Below are positions 45,907 to 54,729 of a stretch of 64,000 bases of DNA, piece by piece. Each line of letters starts with the position of its first letter. The stretch's first letter is position 1. The stretch is from Eubacterium uniforme (GTDB taxonomy: Bacteria; Bacillota; Clostridia; Lachnospirales; Lachnospiraceae), in NCBI RefSeq assembly GCF_900167115.1, contig NZ_FUXZ01000004.1, forward strand, positions 1 to 64,000. The letters run 5' to 3'. The translations under genes were made by a program, and so were the position numbers. A model generated the notes under the pieces. The model did not search any database, had not been told where the DNA came from, and was given only the letters and a program-made list of their open reading frames with translations.

Positions 45907-46773
45907 TTAGTTAGCTTTTCCTACTGAGCCAAATAATTCCATTTTTTCTTTAACTGTAGCCTTGATTGCTTCAAAACCTGGAGCAAGAAGTTTACGTGGG
46001 TCAAATCCCTTACCTTCAAGATCCTTACCAGCTTCAATATATTTTCTTGTAGCATCAGCAAATGCTAACTGACACTCTGTATTAACGTTAATCTTAGCAA
46101 CACCAAGTGAGATTGCTTTCTTAATCATGTCTTCAGGAATACCTGTACCACCGTGAAGAACTAATGGCATTTCACCTGTTAACTGCTGAATAGCATCAAG
46201 TGTTTCAAAACTTAAACCTTCCCAGTTATCTGGATATTTACCATGGATGTTACCGATACCTGCTGCAAGCATTGTTACACCAAGGTCAGCGATTGACTTA
46301 CATTCCTGAGGATCTGCACATTCACCCTTACCGATAACGCCGTCTTCTTCACCACCGATTGAACCAACTTCTGCTTCAAGTGACATACCGTGTGCCTTAG
46401 CGATTTTAACAAGTTCTGTTGTCTTAGCAACGTTTTCATCAATTGGATAATGTGAACCATCGAACATGATTGATGAGAAACCAGCTTCAACACAAGCTAA
46501 ACATCCTTCATAACTACCATGATCTAAGTGAAGAGCTACAGGAACTGTAATCTTTAACTCTTCCATCATACCGTTAACCATACCTACAACAGTCTTATAA
46601 CCTGTCATATATTTTCCAGCGCCCTCTGATACACCAAGAATAACTGGTGAGTTGAGTTCCTGTGCTGTTAATAAAATTGCCTTTGTCCATTCAAGATTGT
46701 TGATATTGAACTGACCTACTGCATAGTGACCTGCTTTTGCCTTTTCAAGCATCTCTTTAGCTGATACTAACAT
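45907..46773 (-). CDS. fba: Class II fructose-bisphosphate aldolase
   Basis: 288 residues. Class II signatures: ALHLDHGSYEGCL (zinc-binding His pair region, about 81-93), MFDGSHYPIDEN, EAEVGSIGGEEDG, and the phosphate-binding LHGGTGIPEDM. The enzyme splits fructose-1,6-bisphosphate in glycolysis. It stands alone, with a TATAAT upstream at 46860-46865, two TGTGA..CACA palindromes between promoter and gene, and its own terminator. Confidence 0.96.
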   Translation of the reverse strand: MLVSAKEMLEKAKAGHYAVGQFNINNLEWTKAILLTAQELNSPVILGVSEGAGKYMTGYKTVVGMVNGMMEELKITVPVALHLDHGSYEGCLACVEAGFSSIMFDGSHYPIDENVAKTTELVKIAKAHGMSLEAEVGSIGGEEDGVIGKGECADPQECKSIADLGVTMLAAGIGNIHGKYPDNWEGLSFETLDAIQQLTGEMPLVLHGGTGIPEDMIKKAISLGVAKINVNTECQLAFADATRKYIEAGKDLEGKGFDPRKLLAPGFEAIKATVKEKMELFGSVGKAN

Positions 46774-46802
46774 ATTTAATTACCTCCAAAAAATCTTATA
46801 TA

Positions 46803-46848
46803 TGTGAATAATCACAATTATTCTATTAATTTTATATGTGAATACACA
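46803..46848 (-). promoter_or_regulatory. Paired TGTGA..CACA palindromes in the fba leader
   Basis: TGTGA-ATAA-TCACA (46803-46816) and TGTGA-ATA-CACA (46837-46848) lie downstream of the -10 TATAAT. They resemble CRP/Rex-type operators, but the 3-4 bp spacer fits neither consensus exactly. Confidence 0.4.
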
Positions 46849-46922
46849 CACTTACGCTTATTATACTCTATTTTCGTAATAAATAAAATAGTTTAATTGA
46901 GATTTTTTTATCAAAGTACATT

Positions 46923-47102
46923 ACCGATTCGCAGTAAAATGTAAAAAGCATAATTACGTTGCTTGCAACAGTAATTATGTTTTTTTATATTTTAAGAGCG
47001 AAGCGAGAATTACAAAACAAAATGAGGAAAGTGTCTGCGTAGCAGACAGTAAAGCACGAAGTGCGAACTTTCCGAATTGTTTTGTAATTCCTGCGAATCG
47101 GT
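46923..47102. repeat. Nested multi-arm palindromic element upstream of fba
   Basis: A 12-bp perfect pair (ACCGATTCGCAG / CTGCGAATCGGT) closes 180 bp. Inside are a hairpin CATAATTAC / GTAATTATG and a compound arm: GAATTACAAAACAA / TTGTTTTGTAATTC (14 bp), then GGAAAGT / ACTTTCC, then two tip hairpins GTCTGC-GTA-GCAGAC and GCAC-GAA-GTGC. It fills most of the 46774-47159 gap. No ORF is supported. Confidence 0.75.
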
Positions 47103-47122
47103 GTTTTCTTCTGAGCAGTAAA

Positions 47123-47150
47123 ATACCTCCGCAGATATCTGCGGAGGTAT
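47123..47150 (-). terminator. Terminator after the 799-aa membrane protein gene
   Basis: A 28-bp perfect palindrome (ATACCTCCGCAGAT and its complement) followed by TTTTA on the minus strand, just after the stop at 47160. Confidence 0.75.
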
Positions 47151-47159
47151 AATATTTCA

Positions 47160-49559
47160 TTATTGTTCTGAATTAAATGTATATGTTTCCCAGTATTTTT
47201 CATCAATTGAAGGGAATTCATATGTTTCCCAATATTTATCATCATACTGAGGAATATCTGAACCACCATCACCTGTACCAGCATCTACAGTACCCTGTGA
47301 ATACTCTGTACTTGTTTCCTGTTCACCAGAACCGAAATCAAATGTATCTGTAGATGTTTCCGGTTCAGTATAATTTGTTTCTGGTTCTGTCTGTCCAACA
47401 CCACCATTGCTAAATTTATCAGGTAAATTTAAATTATTCTTTCCAAATAATTTAAGTACTGATTCTAATTCATCTGCGCTTGCATCAATACCAGCATCTT
47501 TTAAGAAATCATCAACATATTTCTTATAATCGAAACTAGAAAACTCTTTCTCTAAAGCTGCTGTATCATTAGCATCAATTGTATCGCCAGGTTTAACTTC
47601 CTTAGGATCATCAGTAAACTTAAGTGAGAAGTCTACATTACCATATTCCTTACCATCAACTGAAACTACAACTCCAACTGTTGTATCAAGTCTCTTCTCA
47701 TCAATTGAAAGTTTTACTTCTAAGTCTTTAACTTTAGAAATATCATCTGTCTTAATAATAATATCTCCTTTAAAGTATCCCTTAAGAAGTTTTGTAGTAT
47801 CACAATTCTTAAGTTCTGCTGTAGCATTAAATTTATCCTTACCACTATTAACAGTAATATCAAATTCACCACTTGTTTTGCTGAAGTTAGCATTTCCAGT
47901 ACCTTCAATACTATATGAAAGTCCGCCATTAGATTTTACGCTCATATCATAACCGAACTTTTTACCACTAACTACAAGAACTGACTTTGATTCAAGGATT
48001 TCTTTTTCTTTCTTACCATCAGAAACTTTTATGTTATATCCAGCAACATCACCTTCAGCATCAACATACACTGTCATCTTAAGGATATTCTTGTAATCTT
48101 TCATATTATCCTTACTATCTTTAATGTCCTTTATTATTTTGTCGATACCATCCTTCTTTTCCTCATCATACTTAGAAATACCGAAGTTTTCTCCTGTTGC
48201 ATCTTCTATGTTTTTAATAAGATCTTTTACATAATCATCAATTTTGTCGTCATCTTTAACTTCTTCTAAGAATTCAACTGCCAAATCACAAACATCTTCA
48301 CCGTCGAAATCACAATCAAGAGCTGTCATCTTAGCTTTAACACCAGAAGCTTCTACTGTTTCTGATGACTTACTAATCATCTTATTCTTAACCACATAGT
48401 CAAGATAAACATCAAAGTATCTATCTGATTCATCTTCAACAAATTCAGGTGTTGGAATAAGCTTCTTGAAATCAAGCTTTGAAGCCTTCTCTAAATACTG
48501 ATCAATCTGTTTTCTTGAAGCATTTTTTTCAATCAAATTAGAAAAATCAACATATTTATCTGAAATTTCTGGAACACCTGCATAAACACTCTTTAAATCC
48601 TTAGTTGCACCAGCTTCAACAGAAGCAAATGTCTTATCATTAAGTTTACCTGATGCTGTTATTGAAACAGTATCCTTCGTTGTACCAGCACTAAATTCAG
48701 CACCAACTGATTCAAGTCCCTTAGTATCCTGTCCAAGGTCTTCAACTAACTTAACTAAATCTTTTCCAGCCTTAACATTAACAGAGCCTTCAACGCCCTT
48801 TTCATCAGCTGTTAAAATATCATAAGTATATTTGTATAAATCCATTCTGTCTTTTTTAACTTTTTTATAAGACTTCTTCATTACCCATTCATAATACTTT
48901 GATGGAGAAAGTGTATGAAGTTTGAATGCATTTACAACTTTACCCTTAAATGCAAAAGTAATAATACCTGCAGCAATAACAAGAACTGCTATAGCAGCAA
49001 GAACAAATTTCTTAAATCCACCTCTTGATGATGGAGTTTTAAAGCTACCACCTGCACCATTTGCATTATTTCTCATAAATGATGAGTATTCATTCATAAC
49101 CTGATTTGATGTATCAACTGGTTCACCAGCTGCATTATATGTCTGACTCTGATTAAATCCCTGGTTTCCTCCAAATCCTGGCTGACCACCTTGGCCACCC
49201 TGACCGCCAAAGAATCCCTGACCATTCTGTCCAGACTGTCCTCCAAAGTTTGGCTGGTTACTAAAATTTGGCTGGTTACCAAAGTTTGGCTGTCCTCCAA
49301 AATTTGACTGATTACCAGCGCCCTGCTGTGTACTAAATGTAGACTGAGCAGGTGCTTGTGTATTAGTAGCTACACTTTGTGTATTCTCAAATGAGTTCTG
49401 TGTATTGTTAACTGTCTCATTTGCTGTATTATCAACAGCATTAAGTGGTTCACCTGTCATCGGATCAAACTTAGGTGCATTATTAGCCGCATTATCTACT
49501 GTCTCAATAGGCTTACCTGTCATTGGATCAAATCTAGGCACATTACCATTATTATCCAT
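47160..49559 (-). CDS. Large single-pass membrane protein with Q/N/G-rich cytosolic head
   Basis: 799 residues. It opens with two copies of a FDPMTG(K/E)P motif (residues 9-17 and 30-37), then a Q/N/G/F-rich region to about 165 (repeats such as NFGNQPNF, GGQGG). A basic stretch and a membrane segment follow (about 187-206, FVLAAIAVLVIAAGIITFAF), and then a ~590-residue outer region of charged repeats rich in Lys/Asp, ending in a Thr/Glu-rich tail with two copies of KYWETY. Same architecture as the 35569 protein but without the zinc ribbon. Function unknown. Confidence 0.75.
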   Translation of the reverse strand: MDNNGNVPRFDPMTGKPIETVDNAANNAPKFDPMTGEPLNAVDNTANETVNNTQNSFENTQSVATNTQAPAQSTFSTQQGAGNQSNFGGQPNFGNQPNFSNQPNFGGQSGQNGQGFFGGQGGQGGQPGFGGNQGFNQSQTYNAAGEPVDTSNQVMNEYSSFMRNNANGAGGSFKTPSSRGGFKKFVLAAIAVLVIAAGIITFAFKGKVVNAFKLHTLSPSKYYEWVMKKSYKKVKKDRMDLYKYTYDILTADEKGVEGSVNVKAGKDLVKLVEDLGQDTKGLESVGAEFSAGTTKDTVSITASGKLNDKTFASVEAGATKDLKSVYAGVPEISDKYVDFSNLIEKNASRKQIDQYLEKASKLDFKKLIPTPEFVEDESDRYFDVYLDYVVKNKMISKSSETVEASGVKAKMTALDCDFDGEDVCDLAVEFLEEVKDDDKIDDYVKDLIKNIEDATGENFGISKYDEEKKDGIDKIIKDIKDSKDNMKDYKNILKMTVYVDAEGDVAGYNIKVSDGKKEKEILESKSVLVVSGKKFGYDMSVKSNGGLSYSIEGTGNANFSKTSGEFDITVNSGKDKFNATAELKNCDTTKLLKGYFKGDIIIKTDDISKVKDLEVKLSIDEKRLDTTVGVVVSVDGKEYGNVDFSLKFTDDPKEVKPGDTIDANDTAALEKEFSSFDYKKYVDDFLKDAGIDASADELESVLKLFGKNNLNLPDKFSNGGVGQTEPETNYTEPETSTDTFDFGSGEQETSTEYSQGTVDAGTGDGGSDIPQYDDKYWETYEFPSIDEKYWETYTFNSEQ

Positions 49560-49753
49560 TAATTAATCCTCCTATATTTTCCTTAGAATTTACATAACCA
49601 ACTTACTAACATCATCATTCTACTACACGACTCTTTCATTGTCAATTTGAGTCATATATAAAAGACGTTAATTAAGTACCCTTCATATACTATACACATC
49701 AGAGCTAAATAGTGTGACAAAACATCTTTCAACCCAAAAACCCAAAAACCCAA

Positions 49754-49786
49754 AAAAGAGATAGCAATTATATCGCTACCTCTTTT
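49754..49786 (-). terminator. Terminator of the GntR/ABC operon
   Basis: Stem AAAAGAGGTAGCGA / TGCTATCTCTTTT read on the minus strand, with a T6 run, 29 bp after the last gene. A short CCCAAAAA triplicate repeat lies beside it (49733-49756). Confidence 0.8.
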
Positions 49787-49814
49787 GTATGGTTTATTAT
49801 TTATAATCATAAAC

Positions 49815-50471
49815 TTATCTAATTCTAGATAACATTCTTTTCATTACACCATCAGAAAATGGTACCTTATATAACAACAATGAAACAACGTAAAGAATCA
49901 CTTCACACACTACAAGTCCCACTGCTCCAATAATCATAATTGTAATATCATCAATTGATAATCCAGCAATATATTTAACCAATTTATTCTGTGGATCATT
50001 AGATGCAATAACAATATAAATTGTTGGAAGCATAGACAATATTCCCAATATTGCATTTCTATAATATACCTGAATGTAAATTGCAAGTCCTATATCAACT
50101 ATCAAAAATGATATAACAGCGAATTTAACATCGAATTCAAAACCAAACTGTTTTGAACATATGTAATATAAAACGATGCACAACAGATACATAGTAACCA
50201 TAAATATTGAATGTAAAATAACAGTTCCCTGAACGATATACTTCTTATACTTTGGAGAAGCTACAACGCATTTAGCATATAACACGTTATATAGAGACTG
50301 TAATGGAAACATACCCATAAATGGTCCCCAAAAATAAGCGCCAACCATATCAAGTCCATGTGCATTTCCAATTGAATAACCAATTGCCATACATCCAAAC
50401 ATTATAAACCCAATTATCGTAAATTTACGCTGAAAATCATATTTCAGCATCTTTATAGAATTAATAATCAT
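49815..50471 (-). CDS. ABC transporter membrane subunit, YtrA-type operon
   Basis: 218 residues with six membrane segments and short loops. No enzymatic motif. Its role is inferred from position: last of four genes GntR - ATPase - membrane - membrane, each 10-17 bp apart after the ATPase. The ATG at 50471 has GGAGGG eight bases upstream. The substrate is unknown. Related clostridial operons respond to wall antibiotics. Confidence 0.72.
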   Translation of the reverse strand: MIINSIKMLKYDFQRKFTIIGFIMFGCMAIGYSIGNAHGLDMVGAYFWGPFMGMFPLQSLYNVLYAKCVVASPKYKKYIVQGTVILHSIFMVTMYLLCIVLYYICSKQFGFEFDVKFAVISFLIVDIGLAIYIQVYYRNAILGILSMLPTIYIVIASNDPQNKLVKYIAGLSIDDITIMIIGAVGLVVCEVILYVVSLLLYKVPFSDGVMKRMLSRIR

Positions 50472-50488
50472 GTTCAAATCCCTCCATA

Positions 50489-51208
50489 TTAGTCGTTATA
50501 CCACGACTTATCAATACACAACTTTGTTTTATATAAAATCAAAACATTACTTATAATCGCTACTAGCAAATATACACCTGCAACTATTTCCATAATATGA
50601 TTAGCAACAAATTTAGGTACTTTCATATCACCAGAAGCCATTCCAAACTGGAAAATTCCAATTATCATACTATGAAACATCATTATTAAATATGTCGTAA
50701 TCATGAAAGCCTGCGAATTACGAAAATGTCTATTTATAAATAACATAAGACATCCTAAACCATATCCAATCAAAAGTAATGGATAAACTTGTTTAAAATA
50801 CACTTTAAAACCTATACCCATAAAGTAATGTAATTCTTCATATAGCAATAAAGCAGTTACTGCATATATAACTGTTCTTAAAACAATGTCCATAATGACA
50901 ACATCCATAAAGAATTTCTTTCCTCTTCTAGATGTCTTTAAAAATTCAATACCCTGCGTTTTTCTATTAAGTGTTGCACAGAATGTATAAAAATCAATCA
51001 TTGACCATACACACGCAAATCCCATAGCCAACAACATTGTTGCAATAAGAACAAATGTCGCATTATTTTCATAAGGCATTGCTTTATCATTGTAAAATAC
51101 TTTTGTTTTATATAAAATACCAACCAAAATAAGTAAGCCAACCGGTAATACTATATGATCTAATATTTTCATCAACTGTTTTACATATGAGTTATATGAC
51201 TTTAACAT
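50489..51208 (-). CDS. ABC transporter membrane subunit, YtrA-type operon
   Basis: 239 residues with six predicted membrane segments. A TTG-initiated longer frame exists, but the ATG at 51208 follows a perfect AAGGAGG. It lies 10 bp after the ATPase gene and 17 bp before the second membrane subunit, so the three should form one transporter. Confidence 0.72.
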   Translation of the reverse strand: MLKSYNSYVKQLMKILDHIVLPVGLLILVGILYKTKVFYNDKAMPYENNATFVLIATMLLAMGFACVWSMIDFYTFCATLNRKTQGIEFLKTSRRGKKFFMDVVIMDIVLRTVIYAVTALLLYEELHYFMGIGFKVYFKQVYPLLLIGYGLGCLMLFINRHFRNSQAFMITTYLIMMFHSMIIGIFQFGMASGDMKVPKFVANHIMEIVAGVYLLVAIISNVLILYKTKLCIDKSWYND

Positions 51209-51218
51209 AATATCCTCC

Positions 51219-52118
51219 TTATAAAACAACATTACCTAATACAGAGTTCTGTTTCATAACTGCAACACTTATCTGGAAAAGAGTAGGTATCTCTTTAATT
51301 ATATCAAATCCCGCTAACTTATCTAGGTCTTTAGAAAGGCAGATTCCCTCATAACCAAACTGATTTGCATGCGCGTTAAGCAAATGACCCTTTACTTTTT
51401 CATAGGAATCATTATCCCCCTTAACCACTATGTATTTTTCCTTTAAGTCTTCAACAAAACCTTCCTCAACAATTTTTCCTTTTTCCATAATAATTGCATA
51501 GTCTGTAACACTTTCCATATCAGAAATATTATGTGTTGAGAAAAGAACCGATCTCTTTCCATCTCCGCCTGCCAAATAACTTCTTAAAATATCTGATAAT
51601 TTTTCTCTCATAAGCGGATCAAGCGGTGATGCAGGTTCATCAAGAATTAATGTTCTTGTATTTCTAGCGAGTACTGTTGCAAGCATTAATTTTACCTTAT
51701 TACCATCTGATAACTTAGAAACACTCTTTCCTTTAATAGTAAAAGTATCCGAATCTATTGCCAAAGCATTTGCTATATCATCAAATTTCTTCTCATCAAA
51801 ATCATCAAATAAAAGCTTACTGATTTCTTTTACTTCTCTTCCTGACCATGTAGGAATAAAATAATTATCAGTACCTGTATATCCAATTTTTTCTTTCGCA
51901 TCTTCAATATTCGTCGTTTCATTGAAGTAGTTAATCTCACCCTTTGCATCTCTTCTAACTCCAGATAAAAAGTTTAAAAGAGTTGATTTACCAGCACCAT
52001 TTTCTCCTATAAGTGCCGTAGCAAATCCTTCAGGAACCTTTAATTCATCAACCTTAAGTTCGAAGTTTTTATACTTCTTATTAATATTGTGTCCTTCAAT
52101 TGCGTATTTAATTTCCAT
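51219..52118 (-). CDS. ABC transporter ATP-binding protein (YtrB-like)
   Basis: 299 residues. Walker A GENGAGKSTLL near 41-51, signature VSKLSDGNKVK (a degenerate LSGG, with LSDGN as often seen in YtrB/BcrA-like proteins) near 138-148, Walker B TLILDEPASPLDP near 162-174 and the switch FSTHNISD. A ~95-residue C-terminal extension follows the ATPase core. The ATG at 52118 has GGAGAAG upstream. It pairs with two membrane subunits and a GntR repressor. Confidence 0.93.
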   Translation of the reverse strand: MEIKYAIEGHNINKKYKNFELKVDELKVPEGFATALIGENGAGKSTLLNFLSGVRRDAKGEINYFNETTNIEDAKEKIGYTGTDNYFIPTWSGREVKEISKLLFDDFDEKKFDDIANALAIDSDTFTIKGKSVSKLSDGNKVKLMLATVLARNTRTLILDEPASPLDPLMREKLSDILRSYLAGGDGKRSVLFSTHNISDMESVTDYAIIMEKGKIVEEGFVEDLKEKYIVVKGDNDSYEKVKGHLLNAHANQFGYEGICLSKDLDKLAGFDIIKEIPTLFQISVAVMKQNSVLGNVVL

Positions 52119-52207
52119 GACTTCTCCATTATTTCTCATAATTCCATTTAATAAGTATTATAAGTTACTTATTACTCCTTTCAAATATTCTTTATAAATT
52201 TTTCATG

Positions 52208-52582
52208 TTATACTTGACTAACCTCAAGCAAAGTATTTAATGTATCCTTTAATTCAGTCTTGCTAAGACCGGCAATCTTGGCAGATGTTATTGCCTCCAT
52301 CAATGCATCTTCAACTTTACGTAAATGTTGTTCCTTTAGCATTTCACTGTCTTGAGCATTAATAATGAAACCTTTTCCCTGCACCGCAGTTACCAAGCCT
52401 TCTGCTTGTAGTTCCTCGTATGCTTTCATAGTTGTAATAACGCTAATTCTAAGGTCTGCCGCCAAACTTCTTATAGAAGGTAAATATTCGTTCTGTTTTA
52501 GTTTTCCAGATAGAATATCGCTCTTTAACGATTCAGCAATTTGTTTATAAATCGGAACGCCAGAATTTTGAACTAACTTCAT
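52208..52582 (-). CDS. GntR-family (YtrA-type) transcriptional regulator
   Basis: 124 residues. An N-terminal winged helix (IYKQIAESLKSDILSGKLKQNEYLPSIRSLAADLRIS...AYEELQAEGLV) is followed by a short two-helix dimer region, the YtrA subfamily layout without a ligand domain. It heads the ABC operon and probably represses it. A 9-bp inverted repeat overlapping its promoter (52613-52650) is the likely operator. Confidence 0.93.
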   Translation of the reverse strand: MKLVQNSGVPIYKQIAESLKSDILSGKLKQNEYLPSIRSLAADLRISVITTMKAYEELQAEGLVTAVQGKGFIINAQDSEMLKEQHLRKVEDALMEAITSAKIAGLSKTELKDTLNTLLEVSQV

Positions 52583-52612
52583 CTAACCATCACACCTCCT
52601 CGTTTAACTATT

Positions 52613-52658
52613 CAACTGTTTATATGTTATATATACACCTAAAACAGTTGATTGTCAA
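52613..52658 (-). promoter_or_regulatory. GntR operon promoter with inverted-repeat operator
   Basis: Minus-strand TTGACA (52653-52658), 17-bp spacer, TATATA (52630-52635). The halves CAACTGTTT (52613-52621) and AAACAGTTG (52642-52650) form a perfect 9-bp inverted repeat with 20 bp between, one half inside the spacer and the other just after the -10. This arrangement would let the regulator block its own operon and perhaps the divergent exporter. Confidence 0.75.
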
Positions 52659-52771
52659 CACTTTTATAAATATTTCTTGAAAAAAATGTGTTAATATGTG
52701 AAAATTGTTCTGTGTGTATTTATGCTACACATATTCACACGTATAGATTACTATCTAAAACGGAGGGGATT

Positions 52772-53431
52772 ATGAATATAGAAGTTTCTCATATTAGTAA
52801 AAAATATAAGAAAAAGACGATTTTAAAAGACATATCATTTGCTGCAAAAGAGGGCGAATGTATTGGTATATTAGGTAAAAATGGTTGTGGCAAAACCACT
52901 CTATTATCAATCTTAGCTGGAATTCAAAAAAAGGATAGCGGTTCATGGGAAATCAAGGATACCAACGAGGTTAATCCTTTCCTTGAAATTGGTTATGTCC
53001 CTCAGGGGTGTCCTTTTATGGATGATTTAACAGTTCTTGACAATCTTAAACTCTGGTATAATTCAAGTTGTTCCAATTTAAACGAAGAATTAAATAATGG
53101 AATCTTAAAGATGTTACATGTGGATGAATTTACTCACAAAAAAGTATCTTCACTTTCAGGTGGCATGAAAAAAAGACTTTCAATCGGATGTGCGATGGCA
53201 AATAAACCTAGAATTCTTATTTTGGATGAGCCAAGTGCAAGCCTTGATCTTGAATGTAAGGAAGACATTGCAGCATACCTTACCAAGTATAAACAGGCTG
53301 GTGGAATCATAATCATCACATCTCACGAAGAACACGAAATTAATTTATGCGATACAATATATATCTTAAAGGATGGTACCTTACATAAACATGATTATAA
53401 GGATATTCCTAATCTATTAAGGGAAATGTAA
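52772..53431 (+). CDS. ABC exporter ATP-binding protein
   Basis: 219 residues. Walker A GKNGCGKTTLL near 37-47, signature SLSGGMKKRLS near 128-138, Walker B ILILDEPSASLD near 149-160 and the switch His in TSHEEHE. The ATG at 52772 has GGAGGGG upstream; the longer frame from 52688 is not needed. First gene of the only plus-strand operon, divergent from the GntR operon, followed by two ABC-2 permeases. Confidence 0.92.
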   Translation: MNIEVSHISKKYKKKTILKDISFAAKEGECIGILGKNGCGKTTLLSILAGIQKKDSGSWEIKDTNEVNPFLEIGYVPQGCPFMDDLTVLDNLKLWYNSSCSNLNEELNNGILKMLHVDEFTHKKVSSLSGGMKKRLSIGCAMANKPRILILDEPSASLDLECKEDIAAYLTKYKQAGGIIIITSHEEHEINLCDTIYILKDGTLHKHDYKDIPNLLREM

Positions 53432-53441
53432 GGAGAAATAT

Positions 53442-54716
53442 ATGAGTTTAACTTATTTAAAACTTGAAATAAAAAAAATGTTTAAGAAATTACCTGAACT
53501 CTTTCTTGGACTTCTTATTTTTCTTGGTATTTCTCTTGCTATAACAGCTATTGCTTATACTGTATACTCCAATAAAAAAGAAGATTTTTCTTCTTATAAA
53601 GTTGGACTTGTTCAGGATAAACAGGACAAATATACAACCATAGCTATGGAAATAGTTCAAAACTTAGACATCATAAAGAAAACGCTCAAATTTACCAGAT
53701 GTACAAAGGATGAAGCTTATAGTGGTGTAAAATCTGGAAAGTACGATGTTGTTTTTATTTTTCCAGACGGATTTGCTGATAATGTAATGGATGGTGAGGA
53801 TTCACAAATCGAAGTACGATATGGGGATACTAGGACATCAACCATAGGTTACTTTATGAAGGATGTTTCAACACTTGCCACGAACCTAATAATTCAAAGC
53901 GAGCGAAGCATATTTGCTCTTAAGGATTATTATGACTTGAAGGGGCTTGAAGGCAAAAAAGAAGCTGATAAAAAACTCAACTTAAAATACTTTGATATTT
54001 TGCTTAGTCGTAACAATCTTTTCAACAGTGAAATCATATCAAGTCTTAATACACTAGACATGGCAACTCACTTTTTCTGTGTTGGCTTAATAATGATGTT
54101 TTTACTACTAGGAACATCATGTGCGAAAATTCTTTCAAAAGACGATTTAGACTTTTACAAAAAAATCAGAGCATTCGGCATATCATCACCAATACAGATT
54201 CTTATTAAATTAATAGCAACTCTATGTCTATTCTTTTTTATCTACATGTTATTATTGCTACTTGTATTTGCTGTATTAATCATATTTAGAATAGACATAG
54301 GTAGTACACTATTAAACACAAAAATTGCCGGCGTTCACTTAAGTTTATTAAGTTACAATAATACTACTATTTTTGTATCACTACTAAAGTGTAGTTTTAT
54401 ATTAATACCGATTGCTGCATTTCTAGTATGTTTATATGAAATCACGCCTACAACATCTTCGGCTGTTTTATCGTATTTCATATTATCACTTTGTCTGGCA
54501 TTTGCTTCAGGGTTCTTTTTCCCAGATGCACTTTTGCCATCATCTCTTACAAAACTAGCAGCATTTACTTATACAAAGAACATGTTTTTATATACGACTA
54601 ACATATTCTACGATAGTGACATCACAAAGTATGCGCTTAACCTTATCGTACATAGTTTGGTTTTCGTACTACTCGCTGCACTTATAAGAGAAAGAAATTT
54701 AAATAAATGTTTATAA
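53442..54716 (+). CDS. ABC-2 type permease
   Basis: 424 residues. One membrane segment near 19-41, a ~180-residue extracytoplasmic domain, then about six membrane segments from 210 to the end, the typical ABC-2 permease layout. It starts 10 bp after the ATPase gene, with AAGGAG ideally placed. It shares its layout with the next gene, so the exporter is probably a heterodimer. Cargo unknown; lipid-like drugs, peptides or wall polymers are all possible. Confidence 0.85.
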   Translation: MSLTYLKLEIKKMFKKLPELFLGLLIFLGISLAITAIAYTVYSNKKEDFSSYKVGLVQDKQDKYTTIAMEIVQNLDIIKKTLKFTRCTKDEAYSGVKSGKYDVVFIFPDGFADNVMDGEDSQIEVRYGDTRTSTIGYFMKDVSTLATNLIIQSERSIFALKDYYDLKGLEGKKEADKKLNLKYFDILLSRNNLFNSEIISSLNTLDMATHFFCVGLIMMFLLLGTSCAKILSKDDLDFYKKIRAFGISSPIQILIKLIATLCLFFFIYMLLLLLVFAVLIIFRIDIGSTLLNTKIAGVHLSLLSYNNTTIFVSLLKCSFILIPIAAFLVCLYEITPTTSSAVLSYFILSLCLAFASGFFFPDALLPSSLTKLAAFTYTKNMFLYTTNIFYDSDITKYALNLIVHSLVFVLLAALIRERNLNKCL

Positions 54717-54729
54717 TAGAGGATTAATT

